Assembly (NCBI RefSeq): GCF_009557615.1
Contig: NZ_CP045652.1
Coordinates: forward strand, 2,976,001 to 3,040,000
Source of the DNA: Sphingobacteruim zhuxiongii
GTDB taxonomy: Bacteria; Bacteroidota; Bacteroidia; Sphingobacteriales; Sphingobacteriaceae
Direction: 5' to 3'
DNA: 64,000 nt
Position 1 is the first letter of the stretch, and the number at the start of each line of letters is the position of its first letter. Positions 28,390-37,419 of the stretch are shown in pieces. A program made the translations under genes and the position numbers. The notes beneath the pieces were generated by a model. The model was not told the DNA's origin and did no database searches. It was given only the letters and a program-made list of their open reading frames with translations.

Positions 28390-31300
28390 ATGATTTTTAT
28401 ACAACAAAATGATGGGACTAGCGCTTACGCGATTCCTAAAATAAAACCATGGGTTCTATATATGAAATTGACCATTTTTCTAACAATCTTATGTGTGTTT
28501 AAACTGTCCGCAAATGGCTTTGCACAACATGTATCACTAAAAGCGGTGAACAGCCCCTTGATCGAGGTCATGCGGAAAGTTCAAAAGCAAAGTGGTACGC
28601 CATTCCTTTTGCAAGGGAAAGATTTAGCAAATACTAAAATTAGTGCCGACTTAAAACAAGTCGAACTGCAGCAAGCACTTGCGCTAATCTTGGCGGATAA
28701 ACCGATTTCTTGGGAAATATCTGAAGGCACAATCATCCTAAGGACCGATACGAAACGAAAAATCAACAAAGCGCAAACAACCGAAAGCAAGGCGCTTTAT
28801 ATGCAACAAAGCATCAGTGGGAAGGTTGTCGATGAACAAGGGCAAGCAATCTCTGGGGCTTCAGTGACCGTGAAGGGAACTGCTGTAGGTACGAAATCAG
28901 ATGAGCAAGGGAACTTTACATTGGAAGCCGTTCAGGCAAATGCGGTTATTGTCGTATCAAGCATTGGCTATCTACGGCAAGAGATTTCCTTAGCAGGACG
29001 TTCGACCATACAGGTAAAACTTATAGAAGAACAAAGTGATTTAGATGAGGTCATCGTAATCGGCTACGGAACGCAGAAGAAAAAACTGAATACCGGAGCT
29101 ACCATTCAAGTTAAGGGTGAGGATTTAACAAAATTAAGTACGCCAAGTGTGATGGAGGCCTTGCAAAGTCAATCTCCAGGCGTACAAATCACCCAAAGCT
29201 CGGGCATGCCTGGCGAGAACTACAAGGTGACGATTCGTGGTCTTGGAACCATCCACAATTCCAATCCGCTTTATGTAATCGATGGAATTCCTGGTGGAGA
29301 TATCAATAACTTAAATCCTGCGGATATCGAAAGCATCGATGTCTTAAAAGATGCTGCATCTGCTGCAATCTATGGTTCAAGAGCCGCGAACGGTATTATT
29401 TTGGTAACAACCAAACAAGGTAAAGCAGGAAAGATGTCTGTTTATTTAGATTCTTATCTAGGAATGCAGCAGGTACAAAAACTTCCTTCCGTGTTGACGG
29501 CCAAGGAATACATGACCATTCAAAATGAGCGTCGTTTTAACGAAGGCTCTGCACCTTACGATTGGGCTACTATCATTCCGAAACAATATCAACAAATTCA
29601 AGATGGAACATGGAATGGAACAAATTGGATAAAAGAAGCGTATAACGAAAATGCTACGCTATTCAATACGGCGGTTTCATTATTAGGAGGTACCGAGTCA
29701 TCAAAATTCTCCTTCGGTTATGCGAATAGCCATCGCGAAGGGATATTGGGGAATCCCCTACCGCCGGACTTTAAAAGACACAACGTACGCTTAAATTCAG
29801 ATCACGTCATCTTGAAAAATGATGAGTTTGATATCATAAAATTCGGTGAAAACATTACCTATACGTTCAACAAGAAAAGAGGTCAAGGAATTGGCGATAT
29901 CTACTGGAACGATGTACATAATTTAATCGTTGGCAATCCTTTACTTCCTTTATACAATGAAGCTGGCGGATATTACGATCAACCGAGCAAAGTTGCTGAT
30001 GCTTGGGCCCTAGATGGTGCAATTGCAAATCCGATTGCCGAAATGTTTTATCGTCGCAGCCAGAATGAAAGCAACAACCATGCGTTAAACCTAAATGCTT
30101 ATCTCGAAGTGCAGCCCATCAAAAACTTGAAATGGCGAAGCAACTTCGGATATAGAATGAGTACATACAATTACCGTCAATATACACCAACCTATCGACT
30201 GTCCACTACCCTAGAGAATGTATATGATGACATTTCTCAGAATCAAGGATTAGGCTATAGCTGGGTAATCGAAAATACCTTAAATTATCGCTTAGTTCTA
30301 AACGATGCACATGATTTCGATTTCTTAATTGGTCAGTCCATGGAGAAATCAGGAATGGGCTCGGATCTAAGTGCCACGCATACGAACTCTTCTTTCCCTG
30401 ACAGTTGGGATCATGCTTGGATAAGCAATGCACAGGGCTATGAAGGCTTTGTTCCTGCACTATCTGGCCTCGGATGGAATCAAGGAGCCATGGCATCATT
30501 CTTCGGTCGCGCGATATACAATTATAAAGAAAGGTACATGGCCAGTTTAAGTCTTCGTGCCGATGGTTCTTCGAACTTTGCGTCTGGCGAACGCTGGAGC
30601 TACTATCCTTCCGTTTCTTTAGGTTGGTTAGTAACAGGAGAGGAATTTATGCAAGACAGCAAAGCATGGTTAGATTTCTTTAAAATTCGTGCCAGCTGGG
30701 GACAAAATGGCAACCAAAGTATTCCAAACTTCAATTACTTATCAACCATTGCAATCGACAACCAAAATGGCTATTATTTTGGAAACAACAAAAATAGCTT
30801 GATTAAAGGCGCTTATCCTGACTTATTAGCAAACCCTATTGTGACTTGGGAAACATCAGAACAGCTAAATGTCGGATTCGATGCACGATTTATTAACGAT
30901 AGGCTTGCCGTTGTTTTTGACTGGTATAACAAGAAAACAATTGATTGGCTTGTGCAAGCCCCAATTCCAAAAATATTTGGAACAGGAGCACCGTACATTA
31001 ATGGTGGTGAAGTACAAAACAGAGGTGTTGAATTGGGCTTGAATTGGACGGAGAAGTCTGATCAATTCCGCTATAGCATTGGTCTTAACGCCGCCTACAA
31101 TAAAAACAAGGTGTTAAAAATCGATAACGACGAGGGCATTATTTTCGGACAGCGCGATGTTTTAAGTCAAAGTACGACCGATATGTACCGCGCACAAGTC
31201 GGATTCCCAATGGGTTATTTTTACGGTTATCAAACAAATGGGGTTTTCCAAACACAAGAACAAATCAACGATTTGCGAGCGAATGGTGTGGGCGTTCTTG

Positions 31301-31884
31301 CCACAGCACAACCGGGCGACCTGTACTTTGTTGACAACAATAAAGACGGAGCAATTACGGATGCTGACAAGGTCATGATTGGTAATCCGCACCCAGATTT
31401 CACTGCTGGATTTAATATCAGCGTCGGATACAAAGGTTTTGATCTTGCAGCAAACACTTTCGGAGCGTTTGGGCAACAGGTAGCAAAATCATACCGCTCA
31501 TTCGCCGATAGTCCATTACAAAACTACACCACCGAGATATTCGGAAGATGGCATGGTGAAGGAACATCCAATAAAATTCCTCGACTAACCTCGGGAAGTC
31601 ACACAAATAATCAATACATATCCGATTTATATATTGAGGATGCAGATTTCTTGAAAATTCAGAATATCACTATAGGCTATGACTTTGCGAAGTTATTCCC
31701 AAAAATTCCATTTTCACAAACAAGATTATACTTCACGGTACAAAACTTATACACGTTCACAAACTATTCTGGTATGGATCCAGAAGTTGGATACGGTGCA
31801 GCCGATCCTTGGGCATCCGGTATAGATTTAGGATTTTATCCACAGCCGAGAACCTACATGTTTGGTGTTAACATTAAATTTTAA
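28390..31884 (+). CDS. SusC/RagA-family TonB-dependent transporter with STN domain
   Basis: 1164 residues from the ATG at 28390; a TTG-started reading begins 12 bp earlier. A long N-terminal extension, a signal/membrane segment (LTIFLTILCVFKL), an STN signalling domain at about residues 50-115, a carboxypeptidase-like beta-sandwich (ISGKVVDEQGQAISGASVTV), a TonB-box region (LDEVIVIGYGTQKK), plug domain (NPLYVIDGIPGGDINNLNP, AAIYGSRAANGIILVTTK) and a C-terminal barrel ending TYMFGVNIKF. The STN domain links it to the FecR gene upstream. It imports an unknown polymer-derived substrate and may signal its presence. Confidence 0.97.
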   Translation: MIFIQQNDGTSAYAIPKIKPWVLYMKLTIFLTILCVFKLSANGFAQHVSLKAVNSPLIEVMRKVQKQSGTPFLLQGKDLANTKISADLKQVELQQALALILADKPISWEISEGTIILRTDTKRKINKAQTTESKALYMQQSISGKVVDEQGQAISGASVTVKGTAVGTKSDEQGNFTLEAVQANAVIVVSSIGYLRQEISLAGRSTIQVKLIEEQSDLDEVIVIGYGTQKKKLNTGATIQVKGEDLTKLSTPSVMEALQSQSPGVQITQSSGMPGENYKVTIRGLGTIHNSNPLYVIDGIPGGDINNLNPADIESIDVLKDAASAAIYGSRAANGIILVTTKQGKAGKMSVYLDSYLGMQQVQKLPSVLTAKEYMTIQNERRFNEGSAPYDWATIIPKQYQQIQDGTWNGTNWIKEAYNENATLFNTAVSLLGGTESSKFSFGYANSHREGILGNPLPPDFKRHNVRLNSDHVILKNDEFDIIKFGENITYTFNKKRGQGIGDIYWNDVHNLIVGNPLLPLYNEAGGYYDQPSKVADAWALDGAIANPIAEMFYRRSQNESNNHALNLNAYLEVQPIKNLKWRSNFGYRMSTYNYRQYTPTYRLSTTLENVYDDISQNQGLGYSWVIENTLNYRLVLNDAHDFDFLIGQSMEKSGMGSDLSATHTNSSFPDSWDHAWISNAQGYEGFVPALSGLGWNQGAMASFFGRAIYNYKERYMASLSLRADGSSNFASGERWSYYPSVSLGWLVTGEEFMQDSKAWLDFFKIRASWGQNGNQSIPNFNYLSTIAIDNQNGYYFGNNKNSLIKGAYPDLLANPIVTWETSEQLNVGFDARFINDRLAVVFDWYNKKTIDWLVQAPIPKIFGTGAPYINGGEVQNRGVELGLNWTEKSDQFRYSIGLNAAYNKNKVLKIDNDEGIIFGQRDVLSQSTTDMYRAQVGFPMGYFYGYQTNGVFQTQEQINDLRANGVGVLATAQPGDLYFVDNNKDGAITDADKVMIGNPHPDFTAGFNISVGYKGFDLAANTFGAFGQQVAKSYRSFADSPLQNYTTEIFGRWHGEGTSNKIPRLTSGSHTNNQYISDLYIEDADFLKIQNITIGYDFAKLFPKIPFSQTRLYFTVQNLYTFTNYSGMDPEVGYGAADPWASGIDLGFYPQPRTYMFGVNIKF

Positions 31885-31893
31885 TTGTAGATC

Positions 31894-33585
31894 ATGAAAA
31901 AGATAGGCATACTAGTAGCTTCCGCATTGTTGATGACGTCCTGCGAAAAATTCCTGGACACGGAAAGCTTAAATAAAAAGAATACGGGAAACTTCCCTGT
32001 GACTGTAGCAGACGCCAATCAGATGCTAACGGGAATTTACTCGGCTTTAAGTCGCGCGATCACGAACGTCCCACATACCCACTTCTATATGGCAGAATTG
32101 GCTTCCGATGATCGCTTCGGCGGAGGTGGTGAAAACGACCGGGATATGCAAGGTTTAGACCATTTAATGAACACGCAACCAGATCGCTTCCTAACGTTTT
32201 GGACAGCACGCTACGAAGGAATTCTACGTACAAATACCGCGATTGAAACCTTAGATAAGGTTAGTGGATGGAGTACAGAAGCAGAAAAAAATCAAGTACT
32301 CGGCGAAGTTCATTTCATGCGCGCGCTCTATTACTTTGAATTAGCACAGATGTTTGGTGAAGTTCCTTTGCTGACAGCTTCCGTTGCTAGCATTCAACCA
32401 AAAGCAAGTGCCGATGCTTTGTTTGCCCAGATTGGATCAGATTTAAAAAAGGCAATCGAATTGATACCAACCAGAGCATATAATGCTGTTCCATCGGGAC
32501 ATGCAACGAAATGGGCAGCACAAGCATTACTCGCGCGTAGCTACTTGTTCTACACAGGATATTATAAGAAAACTGCCATGCCGCTCGCCGACGGCAGTAG
32601 CCTAGCAAAAGCGCAAGTTATTCAATATTTAGAAGACTGTATTCAAAATTCAGGACACAATCTTGTCCCCGAGTTTAGGAATCTATGGCCATACAGCAAT
32701 GAGCATACGGCGAAAGATTACCAATACGCGAAAGACAATAATTTAAAATGGGTGGGTGACGGAAACATAGAAACTGTGTTCGCTGTTAAATTTGGAACGC
32801 TAGCGGATTGGGGCGATCAATATATCCTAGGATACACAAACCAATACTTATTACACTTTGGTTTACGTTCTAACAACGGACAAGCAGGCACATTTCCTTT
32901 TGGACAAGGATGGGGAGCAGGCCCTGTAAATACTAGTCTTTGGAACGATTGGCGACAAGCTGAACCGACAGATATTCGTAGAACCGCATCTATAATTAAT
33001 GCAGACACCGATCTGCAAGACTACATATATGGTGCAGACAATCAAATGGAGGAGACTGGATTGTGGCAAAAAAAATATATTCCGGTTACTGCTTATAGTG
33101 AGGGTAAATTAATTCCTTCCTATGCCATTCTAAGCGACGCTGCCGCAGCGGACTACCAATTAGCACATACACAAGATTTAGTATTAATACGCTTTTCTGA
33201 TGTTTTATTAATGCATGCGGAACTAAAAGAGGATGCTACGAATTTGAATCGCGTTCGTGCGCGAGCTAAATTACCTGCAGTTGCCTACTCCCTAGCCGCA
33301 TTAAAACGCGAACGCCGTTGGGAACTTGCTTTTGAGGGCTTACGTTATTTTGATTTGATGCGTTGGCACGATGCAGCCGAAGCTCTTGGCAAACAAGAAG
33401 GAATAACCATTAAAAATAAAGGAGTAAATACGGCTATGAAAGCTTTTGGAGGAGGTTATAAAGCCCGATTTGAAGCGACAGGTGGATTCTGGCCGATTCC
33501 AAATTCAGAAATAACGTTAACGGATGGAGTTTTAACCCAAAACAAAGGTTGGGGTACGCCAGCAGCTGAGTTTACAGGTTGGTAA
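31894..33585 (+). CDS. SusD/RagB-family surface lipoprotein
   Basis: 563 residues. Lipoprotein signal MKKIGILVASALLMTSCEKF with lipobox MTSC. SusD fold: TPR helices (AEKNQVLGEVHFMRALYYFE, the HFMRALYYFE block) and C-terminal LKRERRWELAFEGLRYFDLMR. It is 9 bp after susC, and the pair forms the SusCD pedal-bin complex. The substrate is not evident: no glycoside hydrolase is encoded in this cluster. Confidence 0.96.
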   Translation: MKKIGILVASALLMTSCEKFLDTESLNKKNTGNFPVTVADANQMLTGIYSALSRAITNVPHTHFYMAELASDDRFGGGGENDRDMQGLDHLMNTQPDRFLTFWTARYEGILRTNTAIETLDKVSGWSTEAEKNQVLGEVHFMRALYYFELAQMFGEVPLLTASVASIQPKASADALFAQIGSDLKKAIELIPTRAYNAVPSGHATKWAAQALLARSYLFYTGYYKKTAMPLADGSSLAKAQVIQYLEDCIQNSGHNLVPEFRNLWPYSNEHTAKDYQYAKDNNLKWVGDGNIETVFAVKFGTLADWGDQYILGYTNQYLLHFGLRSNNGQAGTFPFGQGWGAGPVNTSLWNDWRQAEPTDIRRTASIINADTDLQDYIYGADNQMEETGLWQKKYIPVTAYSEGKLIPSYAILSDAAAADYQLAHTQDLVLIRFSDVLLMHAELKEDATNLNRVRARAKLPAVAYSLAALKRERRWELAFEGLRYFDLMRWHDAAEALGKQEGITIKNKGVNTAMKAFGGGYKARFEATGGFWPIPNSEITLTDGVLTQNKGWGTPAAEFTGW

Positions 33586-33603
33586 CCATTAAAAAGCTAA
33601 ATC

Positions 33604-34437
33604 ATGAGAAAAATTATAACATACGCTAGTCTATGCTTTCTAAGTTTACTGGTTTTTGCCTGTGAGCCAATGGAGGATCGCATGGAATTGGGAAATGCCA
33701 TAACAGCGGATCAACTTGAAATTACCGCCGTTCCCATCATTGTGAATGGTAAAAAATCAAATAAAGTTATTTTAGATAACAAGAGTCCTGTACTTTCCTC
33801 TTGGGATTTCGGAGTTGGAAGTACCCAAAAGAAAACAGACACCGTTTTACTGGTGACCACGGGTACCAATGAGATCCTTTTTACAGGACTGAATCCTGAA
33901 GGAACTAAGATTACCAAGAAAATTGATGTGACAGTCGATGAGCTTACTTTCCCAGTTCCATTGGAATGGGGATATTTAACCGATGGAAGCGAGCGTACCT
34001 GGAAATGGGATGAAACAGCGCCAGCGGTATGGGGCAATGGTGGTTATTTGGGAAACTCTGCACCCGCTTGGTGGACTTTAAAAGAAGCCGATATTAATGG
34101 TCAAGTCGCTGGTGAAGGTGTAGGCGCCAAGATGACCTTTAGCTTACGTGGAGCAAAACTCACCAAGCTAAAATCAACTGGTGCAAAAGAACAAGGTGAA
34201 TTTTCATTTGACATGACTAAAATCGTCAAGTTGGATGATGGCACGACTTGGGCAAAGGGCAAATTGACAACTAGAGGTATTACTGTTCTTTGCGGTATAT
34301 CTCCAAATGAAGGGAATGCCCCGGTATACCAATACGATATCATCATTCTAAACAACGAGAAAATGATATTGAGTTATGCCGAACCTGGTGCTGGCCCATG
34401 GGGTACTGCTTGGTTCTGGGTATTTAGAGCAGAGTAA
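33604..34437 (+). CDS. SusE-like surface lipoprotein
   Basis: 277 residues. Lipoprotein signal with lipobox FACEP (Cys about residue 20). Beta-sandwich rich sequence: an Ig/PKD-like N-terminal part (residues about 35-115; VPIIVNGKKSNKVILDNKSP) and a C-terminal jelly-roll-like part with many Trp residues (RTWKWDETAPAVWG, TAWFWVFRAE), as in carbohydrate-binding accessory proteins. It follows susD by 18 bp and is the last gene before a strong terminator. Binding role inferred from position and Trp-rich sequence. Confidence 0.75.
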   Translation: MRKIITYASLCFLSLLVFACEPMEDRMELGNAITADQLEITAVPIIVNGKKSNKVILDNKSPVLSSWDFGVGSTQKKTDTVLLVTTGTNEILFTGLNPEGTKITKKIDVTVDELTFPVPLEWGYLTDGSERTWKWDETAPAVWGNGGYLGNSAPAWWTLKEADINGQVAGEGVGAKMTFSLRGAKLTKLKSTGAKEQGEFSFDMTKIVKLDDGTTWAKGKLTTRGITVLCGISPNEGNAPVYQYDIIILNNEKMILSYAEPGAGPWGTAWFWVFRAE

Positions 34438-34460
34438 TAAATTTATATTTAGGTTAGAGC

Positions 34461-34497
34461 GAGAGGCTGTCCTTCGGGACAGTCTCTCTTTTTTTTG
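34461..34497 (+). terminator. Strong intrinsic terminator after the SusCD operon
   Basis: GAGAGGCTGTCC and GGACAGTCTCTC form a near-perfect stem capped by a TTCG tetraloop, followed by eight T. It separates the SusE-like gene from the ECF sigma gene. Confidence 0.95.
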
Positions 34498-34519
34498 TAC
34501 ATCCTTTAAGGATTAAGCC

Positions 34520-34581
34520 TAGCTGAGGCCTAGCTTAGCCATAGCTTAACCCATTAAAGTGCGTTTGTAAGGCCTAAGCTA
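34520..34581. repeat. Array of 11-bp repeats upstream of the ECF sigma gene
   Basis: Three tandem copies with an exact 11-bp period: TAGCTGAGGCC (34520-34530), TAGCTTAGCCA (34531-34541), TAGCTTAACCC (34542-34552). A fourth copy lies inverted at 34571-34581 (GGCCTAAGCTA, reverse complement TAGCTTAGGCC). The spacing of one helical turn suggests protein binding on one face of the DNA. It sits about 20-80 bp before the -7 box at 34604-34611. Confidence 0.6.
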
Positions 34582-34603
34582 CGATTTAACTATTAGTTAT
34601 TTT

Positions 34604-34611
34604 TACTTTTG
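34604..34611 (+). promoter_or_regulatory. -7-like promoter box of the ECF sigma gene
   Basis: TACTTTTG fits TAnnTTTG, the housekeeping -7 element of Bacteroidota. A good -33 TTG at the usual distance is missing, which could fit an activator-dependent promoter. The predicted leader is about 45 nt. Confidence 0.4.
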
Positions 34612-34662
34612 ATATATTAATACTACATTTACAATACCCGATTATGTAACCGAATAATTACC

Positions 34663-35250
34663 ATGATTAAGAACGTCGAACAGCAGCTTGTTGATTTACG
34701 TGCTGGAAAAGAAACCAGTTTGAGCTTTTTCATGGATCAATATGCCCATTCCCTTCGTTTCTTCGCCCTTAAGATGATTAAGGACAGGTTGATCGCTGAA
34801 GAGATCATCTCTGATGCCTATGTAAAATTATGGGAGCGAAAGGAAAACTTCCATTGTGAAGAAACGGTTAAGTCATTCCTATATTTAGTAACCAAGAATG
34901 CGTGTTTAGATTTCATCAAGTCGGGAAGGAACAAAGTTCAGCATGAAGAGGAATGGCTTTACGACTTAGAAAATCCAGATAAGGATATATTGACAAAAAT
35001 GATCTATTTTGAACTCATCGAGTTGATCGTACAAGAAATTGAGAAGCTACCTAAGCAACAAGCTCAAATATTTAAGATGTCTTATTTTGATGGTAAAGAT
35101 ACCGGAGAAATTTCAGAAGCGTTGGGAACTTCCGCAAGCAATATATACTTCGCTCGTTCGAGAGCGATTTCCATGCTAAAACAGGTCTTTAAACAGAAAG
35201 ATATTTCTTTCTATAGCCTCTTGATAGCCTTTCTTGCTAACAATTATTAA
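34663..35250 (+). CDS. ECF-type RNA polymerase sigma factor
   Basis: 195 residues. Region 2 (about residues 25-95: LRFFALKMIKDRLIAEEIIS, DAYVKLWERKENF) and region 4 (about residues 125-180: KLPKQQAQIFKMSYFDGKDT, ISEALGTSASNIYFARSRAI), with no region 3, as in ECF factors of the Bacteroidota FecI-like group. It probably pairs with the FecR protein at 26999-28189, which has no closer sigma gene, and so would drive the susC cluster. It stands behind a strong terminator with its own promoter region and an unusual repeat array. Confidence 0.93.
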   Translation: MIKNVEQQLVDLRAGKETSLSFFMDQYAHSLRFFALKMIKDRLIAEEIISDAYVKLWERKENFHCEETVKSFLYLVTKNACLDFIKSGRNKVQHEEEWLYDLENPDKDILTKMIYFELIELIVQEIEKLPKQQAQIFKMSYFDGKDTGEISEALGTSASNIYFARSRAISMLKQVFKQKDISFYSLLIAFLANNY

Positions 35251-35267
35251 TCGCGTACTAGACAATT

Positions 35268-35894
35268 TTAGACGAGTATTCGAATCTCGTTTCGTAACAG
35301 TAAGATTTGATTCTCATTCTCCAATTTCTTCAGAATACGGGAAACCACAACCCGAGAACTATTAAGATCTGAAGCTATTTCTTGATGGGTAAGTGTAAGG
35401 ATGGGACTTTCAGTAAGTCTGACTTTTTCTTTCAAGTAACTCATAATACGCATTTCCATATTGGAGAAAGCTAAATTATCAATGGCGCCAAGCATTTCAT
35501 TCATTCTTGAAGAATAACTGCTTAAAATAAATTCACGCCACGAACTATATTTCGCAAGCCATTCATTGAGATATTGGTTAGGGATCATGGCGACAAGTGT
35601 TTTCATTTCCGCCTGCGCGCGTATTTCACTTTTCTTGTTACCTACGCAACAAGCGATAGACATGGTACAAGTCTCACCTTTTGCTAAATAATACAGTAAG
35701 ATCTCCCCTTCCTTGAGGTCCTCACGAACTATTTTGATCGCGCCTTCAATCAACAAGGGCATTGCTCGAACATATTGACCAATGTCGATTATAGTCTCCC
35801 CCGCTTGGAAAGTCTTCATAATAGCAACCGCTTCAATCTCTTCGATTAAAGCGGGTTCTAATACATTCTGGTATGCATTTGCAATTAAACTCAT
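35268..35894 (-). CDS. Crp/Fnr-family regulator of the sulfur locus
   Basis: 208 residues when started at the ATG at 35894, 8 bp after the upstream stop with an AAGGATAT site; the longer frame to 35936 would overlap the neighbour by 34 bp. N-terminal cNMP-binding-like beta-roll (ETIIDIGQYVRAMPLLIEGA) and C-terminal winged helix (TLTHQEIASDLNSSRVVVSR). It has three Cys close together in the sensor domain (C76, C82, C83: ETCTMSIACCVG), suggesting sensing of a thiol or persulfide rather than cAMP. It follows the persulfide dioxygenase-like gene and likely controls the GTAAC-type sites nearby. Confidence 0.9.
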   Translation of the reverse strand: MSLIANAYQNVLEPALIEEIEAVAIMKTFQAGETIIDIGQYVRAMPLLIEGAIKIVREDLKEGEILLYYLAKGETCTMSIACCVGNKKSEIRAQAEMKTLVAMIPNQYLNEWLAKYSSWREFILSSYSSRMNEMLGAIDNLAFSNMEMRIMSYLKEKVRLTESPILTLTHQEIASDLNSSRVVVSRILKKLENENQILLLRNEIRILV

Positions 35895-35902
35895 CGATAT
35901 CC

Positions 35903-37282
35903 TTATTTGATCGTTTCTTTTCCTAATCGAGTCCAATCGATAAAACTACCTGCATAATTATATACATTTTTAAAACCTGCACGTTCCAAAAACGAAGTTG
36001 CAATCGTCGCACGGTCACCTGATTGGCATTGTACAATTATTCGTTTATCGGCATATTCTGTAGGCAATTCTTTGGGAAAATATCCCACAAATTTATGTAC
36101 AGCGCCTGATATATGAGCTGTTTCAAATTCAGATCTATTGCGAACATCTAATAAGATGGTATCTTCTTCATCTTTCCAAGCTTCAACAGTCTCAGCGTCA
36201 ACAAGCTTAGTCGACACTAAGGATGATTTTGAAATATCGGTTACAAAGCCAACAATTTGATCCATTCCTATACGCATTAGTTTTCGTGTAACCTCTTCCT
36301 CCTGCCCTGCTTCTGCTATAATGACTAAGTCTCTATTGTATGGCAACATCCATCCCGACCAATTCGCTAATGCATTATTGTTCTGTATATTAATCGAATT
36401 GACTAGATGTCCTTTCGCAAACTCAACTTTATTGCGTGTATCAACAAGTATACTGTTGTCATTTGAAAGCGCATCAGTAACACTCAGATTTGGATGTTTT
36501 GGTATTTCCACGAGCAGAGGGCGTTCAACCTTATTGAGCTTTTTCATCATGGCAAAATAGGTTGGAGCTTCGGGTTGATCACTTAACAAATAGTTTTTAA
36601 ACCCTTCGTAGTCATTTCCAAACTGAAATGCCCAATTACGAATCTTCTCATACCCAACTGTACTGCTCGGTACGGCGCCTAATGCTTTCCCACATGCAGA
36701 ACCTGCACCATGTCCCGGCCAAACCTGAACATAATCAGGCAGGGCAACAAACTTTTTCAAGGATTGAAACATCTGTTCCGCACCAATTTCTTTCGTTCCA
36801 ATCAAACCTGCTGCTTCTTCCAATAAGTCCGGGCGACCGATATCTCCGACAAAAACAAAATCGCCAGTGAAGATCATAACAGGTTCGTCAGATGCTGGAT
36901 GATCGCGAAGTAGAAAGCTAATACTTTCTGGCGTATGTCCAGGCGTATGCATAACTGTTAAAGTTAAGTTACCTACCTGAATAACATCATTGTCTTTTAA
37001 GCCTTCATGTGGAAATTCATATTGCCAACTCTCCCCTCCTTCATCTGAAAGATATAATTTGGCACCAGTAGCCTTTGCGAGTTCACGCGATCCAGCTAAA
37101 AAATCAGCGTGAATATGGGTCTCCGCTATATGCGTAATTTCCATATTATTCTGCTTGGCGATCTCAAGATAGGTATCGATATCACGTTTGGCATCAATAA
37201 CAATAGCAACCTTTTTGGCTTGACAACCTATAAAATAGCTAGCTTGTGCTAGCGTCTTGTCGTAAACTTGTTGAAAAAACAT
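35903..37282 (-). CDS. Metallo-beta-lactamase/rhodanese fusion, persulfide dioxygenase-like
   Basis: 459 residues. N-terminal metal-binding domain with THIHADFLAGSREL (HxHxDH-type, here H-x-H-A-D), HTPGHTPESISF, FTGDFVFVGDIGRPDL and WPGHGAGSACG, as in ETHE1/Blh/CstB persulfide dioxygenases. Two rhodanese domains follow: the first (about 265-350) lacks the catalytic Cys (EAGQEE in the loop); the second (about 370-455) has CQSGDRA. The protein likely oxidises or transfers sulfane sulfur from persulfides in the cytoplasm. It heads a unit with the Crp/Fnr gene; a GTTAC-N4-GTTAC site is about 110 bp upstream. Confidence 0.93.
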   Translation of the reverse strand: MFFQQVYDKTLAQASYFIGCQAKKVAIVIDAKRDIDTYLEIAKQNNMEITHIAETHIHADFLAGSRELAKATGAKLYLSDEGGESWQYEFPHEGLKDNDVIQVGNLTLTVMHTPGHTPESISFLLRDHPASDEPVMIFTGDFVFVGDIGRPDLLEEAAGLIGTKEIGAEQMFQSLKKFVALPDYVQVWPGHGAGSACGKALGAVPSSTVGYEKIRNWAFQFGNDYEGFKNYLLSDQPEAPTYFAMMKKLNKVERPLLVEIPKHPNLSVTDALSNDNSILVDTRNKVEFAKGHLVNSINIQNNNALANWSGWMLPYNRDLVIIAEAGQEEEVTRKLMRIGMDQIVGFVTDISKSSLVSTKLVDAETVEAWKDEEDTILLDVRNRSEFETAHISGAVHKFVGYFPKELPTEYADKRIIVQCQSGDRATIATSFLERAGFKNVYNYAGSFIDWTRLGKETIK

Positions 37283-37393
37283 CTCTAAATTTAAATTTCG
37301 TTTTTAAAATTGCTTCTATAACACAGGTTTAAACCTTAGATTATAAAAACTTTCATAATATAACAAAGCTAACCCTAATTTTAGTCACACTCA

Positions 37394-37407
37394 GTTACAA
37401 ATGTTAC
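37394..37407 (-). promoter_or_regulatory. GTAAC-N4-GTAAC site upstream of the dioxygenase/rhodanese gene
   Basis: On the plus strand GTTACAAATGTTAC; on the minus strand GTAACATTTGTAAC, a direct repeat of GTAAC with 4-bp spacing. It lies between the transporter half-gene and the dioxygenase gene. Two related sites are at 38439-38452 and 38512-38525. Confidence 0.5.
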
Positions 37408-37419
37408 ATAAGATGAGTT

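Noticed and set aside
35895..35936. Longer Crp/Fnr start overlapping the dioxygenase gene
   Set aside because: The ATG at 35894 gives a normal family N-terminus and a non-overlapping arrangement with a ribosome site.
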